DNA of 64,000 nt from positions 229,007 through 293,006 of the forward strand of contig JAEXRL010000018.1 of the NCBI GenBank assembly GCA_023440825.1, in the 5' to 3' direction. The DNA is from Pseudomonadota bacterium. Its GTDB lineage: Bacteria; Pseudomonadota; Gammaproteobacteria; Burkholderiales; Burkholderiaceae_B. Below the pieces are notes generated by a model. That model saw nothing but the letters and a program-made list of their open reading frames with translations, did not search any database and was not told the origin of the DNA. Shown in pieces: positions 16,737 to 24,898 of the stretch; position 1 is the stretch's first letter; every line of letters starts with the position of its first letter. The position numbers and the translations under genes are program-made.

Positions 16737-17624
16737 TTACAGAGCACCGACTTCGATCAGGGCGGCCTCTACGGCTTTGTAGCCTTCGTCGCTAAGCGGG
16801 GCTTGGGGAAGCAAGGGGTCGCCTACCTCGTAGCCTTGAAGCTGGAGCGCGCCTTTGATGCAGGCGGCCAGATTGTATTTACCGAAGATTTCGTTAATAC
16901 GCCAGAGTTTGCGTTGTAGCTGCATGGCCTGTTCCCATTTCCCAGCTTGGCATAGTTCGTACAACTGCACGCTTTGGCGCGGAATAATGCAGGCAGGGCC
17001 AGCCATCCAGCCGGCTCCGCCTATGAGCATAACGGCGGCCGTGATATGGGATGAGGCGGCAAATACGGTTAATCGGTCACCCACCAGAGACTGTATGCTG
17101 AGCAAACGGCCCGTGTTGTACGAGGCGTCTTTGAGATACAGAATATTTGGAATCCAGCTTAGTCGTTCTAGCAAGGCTGGTGTCAGGTCAGCACGCTGAA
17201 AGTTGGGGTTGGTGTAGATCACGATGGGTAAATCTACGGCTTCAGCAATTGCTTTGAAGTATTGGTAGATGCCTTCTTCGGAAACGGGGAAGTACGCTTC
17301 CAGTACAGCCAGTATGCCGTCGCAGCCTAATTGCTCGTAGGCTTTGGCCTGGCGCACAGCTTCGGCGGTACTGGTGGCGGCTACACCGGCCACGACGGGG
17401 ACTCGCTTGTTGCTCGCTTGTACTACAGTTTGTATGACGGTGTGCTTTTGTTCTGCAGTAAGGTAGGCGAACTCGCCTGTCGAGCCTAGGGGAGCTAGGC
17501 CGTGTACCCCTTGTTGAATCAGGTCATCACACAGCTTGTGTAAAACGGCTGTGTTAACGCTTTGGTCTGCTTGGATCGGAGACACCAGATAAGGGAAAAC
17601 GCCTTTATAGGGAGTGTGTTGCAT
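16737..17624 (-). CDS. Dihydrodipicolinate synthase/N-acetylneuraminate lyase family protein
   Basis: A 295-residue class I aldolase of the DapA/NanA superfamily, which splits or joins pyruvate and an aldehyde through a Schiff base. It has GSTGEFAYL (residues 47-55) in the phosphate/carboxylate-binding loop, the catalytic Tyr in VIYTNPN (about 137), and the Schiff-base Lys in ILYLKDAS (165). It is the last gene of the TRAP-transporter operon, 16 bases after the amidase, so it is more likely catabolic (2-keto-3-deoxy sugar acid, sialic-acid-like or related cleavage) than the lysine-pathway enzyme. Substrate unknown. A terminator follows. Confidence 0.85.
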   Translation of the reverse strand: MQHTPYKGVFPYLVSPIQADQSVNTAVLHKLCDDLIQQGVHGLAPLGSTGEFAYLTAEQKHTVIQTVVQASNKRVPVVAGVAATSTAEAVRQAKAYEQLGCDGILAVLEAYFPVSEEGIYQYFKAIAEAVDLPIVIYTNPNFQRADLTPALLERLSWIPNILYLKDASYNTGRLLSIQSLVGDRLTVFAASSHITAAVMLIGGAGWMAGPACIIPRQSVQLYELCQAGKWEQAMQLQRKLWRINEIFGKYNLAACIKGALQLQGYEVGDPLLPQAPLSDEGYKAVEAALIEVGAL

Positions 17625-17640
17625 GCTCGTTCGCTTAGAA

Positions 17641-18993
17641 TTAGGTTACGTTAATAATATGTTCGATATGCTGGGCTGCTTCTAGCAGCGCTGCGTCTTG
17701 GTTTTGTCTCATGGACAGCGACAGCCCCACAGGTAAGCCCAGCGAATCTAGCCCTGCCGGCAGGCTGATGGTGGGCATGTCTAAGTAGCTGCTTGGCATG
17801 GTGTGGCTCAGTACGGTGGCGTTGGTCTGCGCGAAAAGCTCAGGGTCGTGTTCCAGTGGTGCGATTAAAGGTGGCGATACAGGCACAGTGGGATAGATCA
17901 GGATTTCTTCCGGAGCCAGTGCTTGTAAGGAGGCCTGTATGTATACCTGACGCTGCGTGCGTATGAGTTGGGCACTGGCGGGGGGAATTTGGCGTCCTCT
18001 TTGTAAGCGTGCCACGATACGCGGATCCACTCGTTGTAGCGTAGGGCTGTCCAAGAGCTCTTTATGCACCTCAATAGACTCGATGGCCACCAGGGTACCG
18101 TGCTCTGCAAACAAATCCAGCGTTTGTGTGTAGGGTAAAAACTCACGGTGCTCGACATGGTAGCCGGCTTGTTTCAGGCTTTGCAGAGCGTGCTGGAAAA
18201 CCTGCTGTACTGCTGGGGCGGTTTGAGCCAGAAAGCGTCCGTCTGGAACGACAAAGCGTGGCGTGAAACCTAGCCTAGACGTGCTGCTGTGCGCATCCAG
18301 ACCAAGTAGGCAGGCATCTAGCAAGCGTATATCGGCCATGGTGTGGGCAATAGGGCCAGCGGTGTCTAAGCTGGGTGCCAAGGGGAACATGCCTTGACGA
18401 GGGTAGCGCGCACTGCTTGGTTTATAGCCGGCCAGACCATAGTAGGCGGCAGGGATTCGTATGGAGCCGGAGGTGTCGCTGCCCATGGCGCAGGCTACGA
18501 CCCCTGCATGGACAACAGCAGCGCTACCCGATGAGGAGCCGCCAGGTATACGTGCTTGCTGTGAGTCGAAGGGGTTGTGTGGCGTGCCGCTGTATGGGTT
18601 AATACCCAGGCCTGAGTAGGCCAGTTCGCTCATATTGGTTTTACCTACCGACACCATGCCCAGCTCATGCAATTGATGCACCAGAGCCGCATCGCTGGAT
18701 GCCGCCGGTGCCTGACTGCGGCTTAGTGACGCACAGGTGGTGGCCGTGCCTGCTAGGTCAAAGACGTCTTTCCAGGCGATAGGGATACCATCCAGAGGGC
18801 TTAAGGGCTTGCCTGCTTGCCATCTGGCTTGACTTGCTTTGGCTTGTTGCATGGCAAGCTCGGGCAATAGGCTGATCCAGGCGTCTTGAGCATGTGGCGC
18901 TTTGTCCAGTGCCTGCTCCAAAATTTCCACAGGATTGGTTTGGGCACGCTCGAGCGCCTGCGAAAGTTCAAGCAAAGTGGGATGCATGGTCAT
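17641..18993 (-). CDS. Amidase signature family hydrolase
   Basis: A 450-residue amidase of the GatA/AtzF/FAAH family that hydrolyses a carboxamide or related C-N bond. The Ser-cisSer-Lys triad is visible: Lys75 in IPIAWKDVFD, the cis-Ser at about 153-154 in PGGSSSGSAA, and the nucleophile at about Ser177 in GSDTSGSIRIPAA. There is no signal peptide, so it is cytoplasmic. It lies between an alpha/beta hydrolase and a DapA-family lyase in an IclR-controlled TRAP operon and there is no gatB or gatC nearby, so a role in tRNA amidation is unlikely. It may deaminate an imported amide or a ring-opening product. The substrate cannot be told from sequence. Confidence 0.88.
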   Translation of the reverse strand: MTMHPTLLELSQALERAQTNPVEILEQALDKAPHAQDAWISLLPELAMQQAKASQARWQAGKPLSPLDGIPIAWKDVFDLAGTATTCASLSRSQAPAASSDAALVHQLHELGMVSVGKTNMSELAYSGLGINPYSGTPHNPFDSQQARIPGGSSSGSAAVVHAGVVACAMGSDTSGSIRIPAAYYGLAGYKPSSARYPRQGMFPLAPSLDTAGPIAHTMADIRLLDACLLGLDAHSSTSRLGFTPRFVVPDGRFLAQTAPAVQQVFQHALQSLKQAGYHVEHREFLPYTQTLDLFAEHGTLVAIESIEVHKELLDSPTLQRVDPRIVARLQRGRQIPPASAQLIRTQRQVYIQASLQALAPEEILIYPTVPVSPPLIAPLEHDPELFAQTNATVLSHTMPSSYLDMPTISLPAGLDSLGLPVGLSLSMRQNQDAALLEAAQHIEHIINVT

Positions 18994-19017
18994 AGATATC
19001 TGCCAGTAGTACGTGGT

Positions 19018-19947
19018 TTACAGAGTGCTGATCCAGCGCCCTAATTCCTGGGCTAGCTGGGGCTCGCTGCCAACATACCAATGGTTGGCCGGTAACACCA
19101 AGGACGAGAAGTCAGAGCAACTGCGGGCATGTTGCTGCAGCAAGGAGAGTGCTTTTTCTACGTCACCTTCACCCACTATCTCTCCGCTACTGCCATAGAT
19201 GGACAGAATAGGTTGGGTGATACGCGCTAGGTCATGAAACGCTGTGTCGGATTGACGTTCAAAAAAATCAAAGGTGTCGGCCGCTTTGCCCGGGGCAAAA
19301 CGGTCGACCATGGTTTGGGCCGAGATACGTTGACGCAAAATGCCGACCACGCAGGTTTCTGGCATTAATTCGCGCCCTTGACCTGCGGCGACCTTCTCTT
19401 GTGCCTGACGTAAAAATTCATCGGCATTGGCTGCACCATGCATGGCCCAAAAGGCGCCCTTCAGGTCGGGGGCGGAGGCTAATACCAGGCCGCTGACTTG
19501 AGGGTCTTGGGTGTGTGCTAAATAGTGGGTGACCTTGGAAGCCCCCAAAGAGTGTCCCAGAAGAATAATGGGGCCGCTAGTATGTTGGCGAGCATAGTTC
19601 ACCCAAGCGCTGATGTCGGCGACGCTATCGGTAAAAAACTCGAAGGCCGAACCACTTAAATAGTAGCCTGGCGGGTCGTTGCGAGTCGATAGTGCAATAT
19701 TGCCGTGCGCGCTGCTGGCCATGCTAACGATATGTGTGCTGGCAAGTTCGGGGGCGGAGAGCAAGTCGAATACAAAGCTGGTATCTAAGCTGCCGCTTAA
19801 GCCGTGCAGGCAGATTAGCATGGGATCGCTTGAGCCTGCGGCCGCGTGAAAGCCCGTCATGTGTATGCCGGCAGACGAAGTAATACGCTGTAATTGGCCG
19901 GTTCGGCTAATCTTGTTATTCATAGTGTGAGAAGGGGTCAAATACAC
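19018..19947 (-). CDS. Alpha/beta-hydrolase fold protein
   Basis: A 309-residue alpha/beta hydrolase. The nucleophile elbow is LGHSLGASK, with Ser at about 133, the oxyanion region LICLHGLSGSLD lies near residues 44-55, and a late NHWY segment near residue 295 supplies the probable catalytic His. No signal peptide. The start is uncertain: a GTG at 19947 follows TAAGG, while an in-frame ATG at 19923 lacks a clear ribosome site. It follows the TRAP large permease gene by 9 bases and precedes the amidase, so it probably cleaves an ester or lactone in the same pathway. Confidence 0.8.
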   Translation of the reverse strand: MYLTPSHTMNNKISRTGQLQRITSSAGIHMTGFHAAAGSSDPMLICLHGLSGSLDTSFVFDLLSAPELASTHIVSMASSAHGNIALSTRNDPPGYYLSGSAFEFFTDSVADISAWVNYARQHTSGPIILLGHSLGASKVTHYLAHTQDPQVSGLVLASAPDLKGAFWAMHGAANADEFLRQAQEKVAAGQGRELMPETCVVGILRQRISAQTMVDRFAPGKAADTFDFFERQSDTAFHDLARITQPILSIYGSSGEIVGEGDVEKALSLLQQHARSCSDFSSLVLPANHWYVGSEPQLAQELGRWISTL

Positions 19948-19956
19948 GGTGGTGCC

Positions 19957-21261
19957 TTAGCGCATTAAGTTGGGTAAAAACAAGATGATGGACGGGAAGG
20001 CAATCAGCAGCCCGATGCGTACCAGGTCGATCAGAATGAAGGGAGTGACACCTTGGTAAATTGTCCAGATAGAGGTTTTCTTGGACAAACCTTTGATCAC
20101 AAATACGTTCAAACCAAAGGGGGGCGTGATTAAGCCCAGCTCTACTGACATGGTGACGATGACGCCAAACCAGATGGGGTCAAAGCCCAGTTCCATCACT
20201 ATGGGGTACACGATGGGAACTACCAGCACGACTACCGCTAAGGCGTCAATAAAGCAGCCTAAAACCAGCAGTATGGCGATGATGACAAACAAGGTGCCGT
20301 AGCGCCCAAGGTTGGCGCTCATGAGCAAGTCTGTGACGCGCTCGGGCGTACCTGTAATGGTCAGGAAGTATCCGAACAGTACGGCTCCGGCCATAATGAG
20401 CAAGATGGCTGCCGCGGTTTTTACACTATCGGCTAAGGAACGGAATAAGGCATTCCACGATAGCAGTCGCATGCAGGCGGTTAACACTATGGTGCCTGCC
20501 GCGCCCAAAGCACCGGCTTCGGTCGGAGTGAAGAACCCACCATAAATACCACCAATGACAAAGACGCTGAGTAGCAATATAGGGCCTAGCTTACGCAGGG
20601 TGCCAAAACGGGCTTTCCAGGGAAAGGATTGGCCTGCAGGGGCGTCTTGGGGACGGACTATCAACCAGCCTTTAACGGTTAGTAAATATAAGGCGATGGC
20701 AACAGCCCCGGGTATGATGCCCGCCATAAACAACAGGCCTACGCTTTGTTGAGTCAGCAGGCCATAGACGGCCAGAGCAATAGAGGGCGGGATTAAAATA
20801 CCCAAGGTGCCGCCAGCGGCAATAATGCCTGTGGCCAAGCGCTCTGAATAGCCTTGTTTGACCATTTCGGGCAAGGCTACGCGAGTCATGGTGGCGGCGG
20901 TAGCGGCAGAGGAGCCGCAAATGGCGGAAAAGCCACCGCAAGAGGCTACGGTAGCAACGGCCAGACCACCACGAAAACCACCTAGCCAGTATTGTGCTGC
21001 ACGAAACAGATCGCCGCTAATGCCTGAGACGACGGCGACGGCCCCCATCAGGATGAACAGGGGAATTAAGCCCATGGTGTAATCGGAAAGGGTCGCGATC
21101 AGAGAGTGGGATAAGAGCTTATAGGCGGGATCAAAACCGGTGACCAGGCCAAAGCCCAGTAGTCCCGCAGATCCCATAGATAGGCCTATGGGTACACGTA
21201 GTAAACATAAAATCAGCAGTGTTCCAAATCCGGCCGCCATGGCTAATTCTGGACTAAGCAT
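19957..21261 (-). CDS. dctM: TRAP transporter large permease (DctM family)
   Basis: Large membrane subunit of a tripartite ATP-independent periplasmic transporter, 434 residues, with about a dozen hydrophobic helices. Family hallmarks include GFSAICGSSAATAATMTRVALPEM (about 110-132), GTLGILIPPSIALAVYG, and ELGLITPPFGLNVFVIKG in the C-terminal half. It couples substrate uptake to a sodium gradient. It lies 49 bases downstream of the small permease gene and directly upstream of the hydrolase. Confidence 0.93.
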   Translation of the reverse strand: MLSPELAMAAGFGTLLILCLLRVPIGLSMGSAGLLGFGLVTGFDPAYKLLSHSLIATLSDYTMGLIPLFILMGAVAVVSGISGDLFRAAQYWLGGFRGGLAVATVASCGGFSAICGSSAATAATMTRVALPEMVKQGYSERLATGIIAAGGTLGILIPPSIALAVYGLLTQQSVGLLFMAGIIPGAVAIALYLLTVKGWLIVRPQDAPAGQSFPWKARFGTLRKLGPILLLSVFVIGGIYGGFFTPTEAGALGAAGTIVLTACMRLLSWNALFRSLADSVKTAAAILLIMAGAVLFGYFLTITGTPERVTDLLMSANLGRYGTLFVIIAILLVLGCFIDALAVVVLVVPIVYPIVMELGFDPIWFGVIVTMSVELGLITPPFGLNVFVIKGLSKKTSIWTIYQGVTPFILIDLVRIGLLIAFPSIILFLPNLMR

Positions 21262-21310
21262 AATAAGACACCAATAAAATGTGGGTAGCTATAGGTTGTG
21301 GACGGATTGA

Positions 21311-21802
21311 TCAGATTTGGTCAGAGTTCTGCTCTGGCACATCCATACGGTCGGGCATTAAAAACTGGCCCAATAAAATCAGAAAGGCAGCAACAATGCC
21401 TAGCCAGGCAGCGGCGTAAAAGCCCCACACGGGCAGGTTAAGGTCCACAGTGAGTAGACCGGCTGCTTTGGTATCACTGGTTTTAGAGGCCAGTGCAAAG
21501 GCAATGCCTCCTACCAGAATCATGCTGATGCCCGAGCCAATACGTGTGAGCACACGTTTGCCCTTGGCAGAGAGCGCGCCCCAGTAAATATCCAGTTGTA
21601 TGTGATCGTGGTGGCGAAAGGCCAGAGCCAGTCCCCAGCAAATCACTACGCTGAGTAAGAGCCGCGATATCTCATATTCGTCCGGGATGGGCCAAGAGAG
21701 CACGTAGCGTGTTATTGCCGATAGCGTAGTTAAAAATGCCATGAACAAGAGCAGGACAGAGGGCACGGTTTCTAGTACGTAATAAAGGCGCTTCATAGTC
21801 AT
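21311..21802 (-). CDS. dctQ: TRAP transporter small permease (DctQ family)
   Basis: Small membrane subunit of the TRAP transporter, 163 residues, with four hydrophobic segments and the DctQ-type sequence YVLSWPIPDEYEISRLLLSVVICWGLALAFRHHDHIQLD near residues 32-70. It scaffolds the large permease. It sits between dctP (38-base gap) and dctM in the standard P-Q-M order. Confidence 0.9.
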   Translation of the reverse strand: MTMKRLYYVLETVPSVLLLFMAFLTTLSAITRYVLSWPIPDEYEISRLLLSVVICWGLALAFRHHDHIQLDIYWGALSAKGKRVLTRIGSGISMILVGGIAFALASKTSDTKAAGLLTVDLNLPVWGFYAAAWLGIVAAFLILLGQFLMPDRMDVPEQNSDQI

Positions 21803-21840
21803 TTCCAGTGAGATTGCGCGGCGCAGATCAAAGTCGTTAT

Positions 21841-22884
21841 TTAGTAAGCAGCGTTGTAGGACTCAAGACGCTTTTGCAGATCAGCAAAAATCGCTTCGCC
21901 GTCGGCACCTGTTTTTTCTACCGTGGCTTGCCACTCTGCTCGTACTTTGTCAGCAGCGGCTTTCCATTCCCCTTCCTTTTCGGCAGGTACGGTGTAGAGC
22001 ACGTGGTCAGACTTGCCCATGAGTGCCTGACGGCCTTCTTGTTCCCAGTCAAACCAGGCTTTTGGCAAGCGCTCGGCCCAGTCAGCGTTACAGTGCTGAT
22101 CCATGACGGCTTTTTGCTGATCGGACAAACGCTCATAGGAGGCTTTGTTCATGACAATGGCCGTACCCAGAGAGTAGAAGTTCATGTCCAGATGGTATTT
22201 CAGTGCTCGGTCAGCACCCAGGGCGCTGAGCAGGTTCCAGGGGAATGAAATAGCATCGACGACGCCACGCTCTACCGCGTCAGCCGCATCGGAAGCGGAT
22301 AACTGGATAGGCGATGCACCGGATAAGCGATAAAAGTTAGCCGCTTGTACGTTGGGTGAACGAATTTTCATACCCGCCATATCACTGGGGCTCTCAATTT
22401 TTTGTTTTGAGTGTATAGTGCCGCCACCGTCGTAAAACATAGTGCAAACTTTCACATCGCCCATCTCTTGTGGGGCGTAGCTTTGGTACCACTCGTAAAA
22501 GGCACGCGAGCCTTTACCGTTGTCTGCCACCAAGAACGGCATTTCTGCTGCACTGACGATGGGGAAGCGTCCAGGTTCGATACCTACAAGGTAAAAAGCC
22601 AGATCGACGATACCGTCACGAGCCATGTTGTAGTGATCTTTGGCGGGGCCTAGTTGTTGTGCGGGGAACACCTGTACTTTCAAGCTGCCTTCCGAGGCAT
22701 CCTCGATGGATTTTGCCCAAGGCACCATCACGCCATAATGCAGTGCATTGGTGGTGGGCAGATTGTGTGACAGGCGTAAACGCACAGGTTTGTCAGCCGC
22801 TGTAGCCGAGCCGCTCATGCCCAGTGCTAAAGCCAGGGTGCTTAGTCCCATGACGGAACGCAGATGTTGCCAAGTAGTTGCCAT
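21841..22884 (-). CDS. dctP: TRAP transporter periplasmic substrate-binding protein (DctP family)
   Basis: Periplasmic receptor of the TRAP system, 347 residues from the preferred start. The ATG at 22884 gives a proper signal peptide (MATTWQHLRSVMGLST, hydrophobic core, SGSATAA) and has GGAG 8 bases upstream; a longer frame from 22920 would place charged residues ahead of it. The mature part has RLSHNLPTTNALHYGVMVPWAKSIE and the family motif MAGMKIRSPNVQAANFYRLSGASPIQL, where the Arg normally grips the substrate carboxylate. This predicts a carboxylate ligand. It is the first gene of the operon and faces an IclR regulator. Confidence 0.92.
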   Translation of the reverse strand: MATTWQHLRSVMGLSTLALALGMSGSATAADKPVRLRLSHNLPTTNALHYGVMVPWAKSIEDASEGSLKVQVFPAQQLGPAKDHYNMARDGIVDLAFYLVGIEPGRFPIVSAAEMPFLVADNGKGSRAFYEWYQSYAPQEMGDVKVCTMFYDGGGTIHSKQKIESPSDMAGMKIRSPNVQAANFYRLSGASPIQLSASDAADAVERGVVDAISFPWNLLSALGADRALKYHLDMNFYSLGTAIVMNKASYERLSDQQKAVMDQHCNADWAERLPKAWFDWEQEGRQALMGKSDHVLYTVPAEKEGEWKAAADKVRAEWQATVEKTGADGEAIFADLQKRLESYNAAY

Positions 22885-22942
22885 GTTGTGTCTCCAAAAA
22901 AGATGTGGCGAGCTTGTCATTCAACAGTGAGTTGTTAAGATT

Positions 22943-22980
22943 GTTCCTTATTTCGGAACTAAAGTTTCAATATAAGGAAC
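22943..22980. promoter_or_regulatory. Tandem IclR-type operator
   Basis: Two 17-base inverted repeats of the form GTTYC-N7-GGAAC: GTTCCTTATTTCGGAAC at 22943-22959 and GTTTCAATATAAGGAAC at 22964-22980. They are offset by 21 bases, two helical turns, so they lie on the same face. The outer arms TGTTCCTTAT and ATAAGGAACA also form a larger inverted repeat. The array begins right after the predicted -10 of the dct promoter and covers its start site, which suits repression by the adjacent IclR protein. Binding is inferred. Confidence 0.65.
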
Positions 22981-23009
22981 ATTCTCTGCTTGAGGTGTAA
23001 ACTTGTCAA
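22981..23009 (-). promoter_or_regulatory. Predicted sigma-70 promoter of the dctPQM operon
   Basis: On the minus strand a perfect TTGACA (23009-23004) is separated by 17 bases from GAGAAT (22986-22981; 4 of 6 matches). The expected start point falls near 22974, inside the tandem operator, leaving a leader of about 90 bases before dctP. Confidence 0.6.
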
Positions 23010-23028
23010 GTGGTGTTTACGCATGTAA

Positions 23029-23044
23029 AGCAGAAATTTCTGCT
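23029..23044. promoter_or_regulatory. Perfect 16-base palindrome before the iclR-type gene
   Basis: AGCAGAAATTTCTGCT is fully self-complementary and lies 28 bases ahead of the first possible start of the IclR regulator gene. It abuts another inverted repeat, TTTAC-GCAT-GTAAA (23016-23029). The motif differs from the GTTCC-type operator on the dct side, so it may serve autoregulation or a second factor. The role is inferred from position only. Confidence 0.4.
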
Positions 23045-23072
23045 AGAGTGAATGCCTTTAATTTAGTTACTA

Positions 23073-23906
23073 GTGTTGATCGAGTTCATGCAAGAAACCC
23101 AGACGCCCAATGAATCTGTTCTAGAACGCCAGCTACGTGTCATGGAATTATTGGCACAATACCCGGCGGGCTTAGCCTTTAGTGAGATTCAGCGTGTGTT
23201 GGATTTTCCCAAGGCCACATTACATCGTCTGCTGTCGGGCTTAAGTGCGTCGGGTTGCATTGAAACCACGCCAGATCTTCTCGATCAAACGGGTGCAGCC
23301 TCAACGGGGCGCAGAGCTTATGTGCTAGGTTTACGCATGCAGCGTTTGTTGGCAACGGCTATTTCGCCCAGCCGTATGGCGCCTGTTTCGCAGCGCGTAC
23401 TGTACGAGCTGGTGGAGCAGTTTCACGAAACGGCGTTTTTGTGCATGCTGCGCGGTAGTCAAATTGAGAGTATTGCCATGGCTACGCCACCTAAGGATTG
23501 GCATGGATACGTCAATCCGGGGCATGTCATGCCACCGCAGGCGGCCGCCTCGGCCAAGGCGATTTTAGCCTTCCGCTCCGAGACTGAGCGTCAACAGGTA
23601 TTGGTAGGGCCTTTTCCAGCCTTAACCGACAAGACCTTGACCACGACGGCACAAATCCACGAAGAGCTGGCGGTGGTCAGGCGAACCGGTGTGGCCTGGT
23701 GTCGTGAGGAAATTGCCCCTGGACTGGTAGCCGTGGCCGCGCCCATTCCCTTGGCGCAGTTAGGGGTAATTTTTTCTGTGTCCATCGTGGGCCCCCATGA
23801 GCGTATGAAGCAGCATGATGAGGCCCAGTTGGGCACCGCCTTGCAAACGGCGGCAAGTAAGCTGGCGGCAATTTTTGCTCAGGAAATGAACGTAGAGGTG
23901 CGTTAA
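23073..23906 (+). CDS. IclR-family transcriptional regulator
   Basis: A 277-residue regulator with an N-terminal winged helix-turn-helix (ERQLRVMELLAQYPAGLAFSEIQRVLDFPKATLHRLLSGLSASG, about 18-61) and a C-terminal ligand-binding IclR domain. The latter contains the region KAILAFRSETERQQVL and GVAWCREEIAPGLVAVAAPIP (about 205-225), typical of effector pockets. Start choice is uncertain: a GTG at 23073 or an ATG at 23088, neither with a strong ribosome site. It is divergent from the TRAP/amidase operon, which it most likely controls through the tandem operator. It ends two bases from the convergent bioC. Confidence 0.9.
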   Translation: MLIEFMQETQTPNESVLERQLRVMELLAQYPAGLAFSEIQRVLDFPKATLHRLLSGLSASGCIETTPDLLDQTGAASTGRRAYVLGLRMQRLLATAISPSRMAPVSQRVLYELVEQFHETAFLCMLRGSQIESIAMATPPKDWHGYVNPGHVMPPQAAASAKAILAFRSETERQQVLVGPFPALTDKTLTTTAQIHEELAVVRRTGVAWCREEIAPGLVAVAAPIPLAQLGVIFSVSIVGPHERMKQHDEAQLGTALQTAASKLAAIFAQEMNVEVR

Positions 23907-23907
23907 C

Positions 23908-24816
23908 TTAGTTTTTTTTGCGCCGTGCGATAGAGGAAATAGGGATGCTTACTTCGCCGCTTTCGTTGCGCGAGCTGGCTGCCCGCCAAGCGTGGCCGTA
24001 AGCGACTTCCAATGTAAGGTGTATGGTGCCATCCATATGGCGCTGTTTTTCTAATGCTTGCAGCAGGCGGTCGCGCCAGCGAGCAGTGCTTAATCCGGCC
24101 TTGCGCCCAGGGTTAGGGTTGCCCCCCAATAGGTGTACCTCTTGCAGTAATGTTTGCGCACTGCGATAGGTAAGGGTAATGGTTTCTTGATCCATGACCG
24201 GGTCGGCAAAGCCATTTTCTAGCAGCAAATCGCCAAAATCGTGCATGTCTACAAAATTTAGCCCAGCGGTGTGAAGATCAGCCTCTTGCAGTGCCGAGCG
24301 TAGCTCTTGTAAGGAGGCCGGCCCTAGGCTGGAGAACATGGCCAAGGCCTGGGGTTTAAGCAGACGGCGCCATTCAGCCAGCACTTTATGGGGCTCTGGG
24401 TGCCAATGCAACGCCATATTCGACCAAATTAGGTCTTGGCTTTCGGCGGGCAGGCCAGTATTGGCCAGATCGGCTTCTACCCAGTGTGATTGAGGGGTGG
24501 GCTGATTACGTAAACGTTGCCACAAACTGGGCTTGGATTGATAACGTTGACGGGCGATTTCCAGTAAAACCGGGCTGTGATCCAGACCGGTATAGTCCAT
24601 TTCGGGGTAGCGCGCCCGCAGCGGCTCAAGAGCATGGCTGGCACCGCAGCCAGCGTCCAGTAAGTGCTCGGCCTGTAGGCGTACCACGCTTAAGCGCGTC
24701 AACATGCGTTGAGCGATTTCACCATAAATAAACTGCGCCTGATCAAGCGGAGCACGGCGGTTGAATTGCCGAATGACGGTGGGTGTATGGATGGCCAGTG
24801 AGGGTATTTGGGACAT
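23908..24816 (-). CDS. bioC: Malonyl-ACP O-methyltransferase BioC
   Basis: Class I AdoMet methyltransferase of 302 residues that caps malonyl-ACP as a methyl ester to start pimelate synthesis for biotin. Motif I is HLLDAGCGASHALEPL (about 51-66), followed by GLDHSP and the BioC-like stretch DLIWSNMALHWHPEPHKVLAEWRRLLKPQALAMFSSLGPASLQELR. The C-terminal third is divergent, as usual in beta-proteobacteria. It is divergent from comF, and the other bio genes are not in the window. The symbol is assigned from sequence pattern and position. Confidence 0.82.
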   Translation of the reverse strand: MSQIPSLAIHTPTVIRQFNRRAPLDQAQFIYGEIAQRMLTRLSVVRLQAEHLLDAGCGASHALEPLRARYPEMDYTGLDHSPVLLEIARQRYQSKPSLWQRLRNQPTPQSHWVEADLANTGLPAESQDLIWSNMALHWHPEPHKVLAEWRRLLKPQALAMFSSLGPASLQELRSALQEADLHTAGLNFVDMHDFGDLLLENGFADPVMDQETITLTYRSAQTLLQEVHLLGGNPNPGRKAGLSTARWRDRLLQALEKQRHMDGTIHLTLEVAYGHAWRAASSRNESGEVSIPISSIARRKKN

Positions 24817-24898
24817 ATTTGCGCTTGTGCTACTAGAACTCGCCGCCCAGGCATGTTTACATGCTGCAGGGCAAATATTCAGAAATCAGGTGCTTATT

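Noticed and set aside
23073..23087. Certain start codon for the IclR regulator
   Set aside because: Both the GTG at 23073 and the ATG at 23088 lack a good ribosome site, so the longer form is listed but not claimed as proven.
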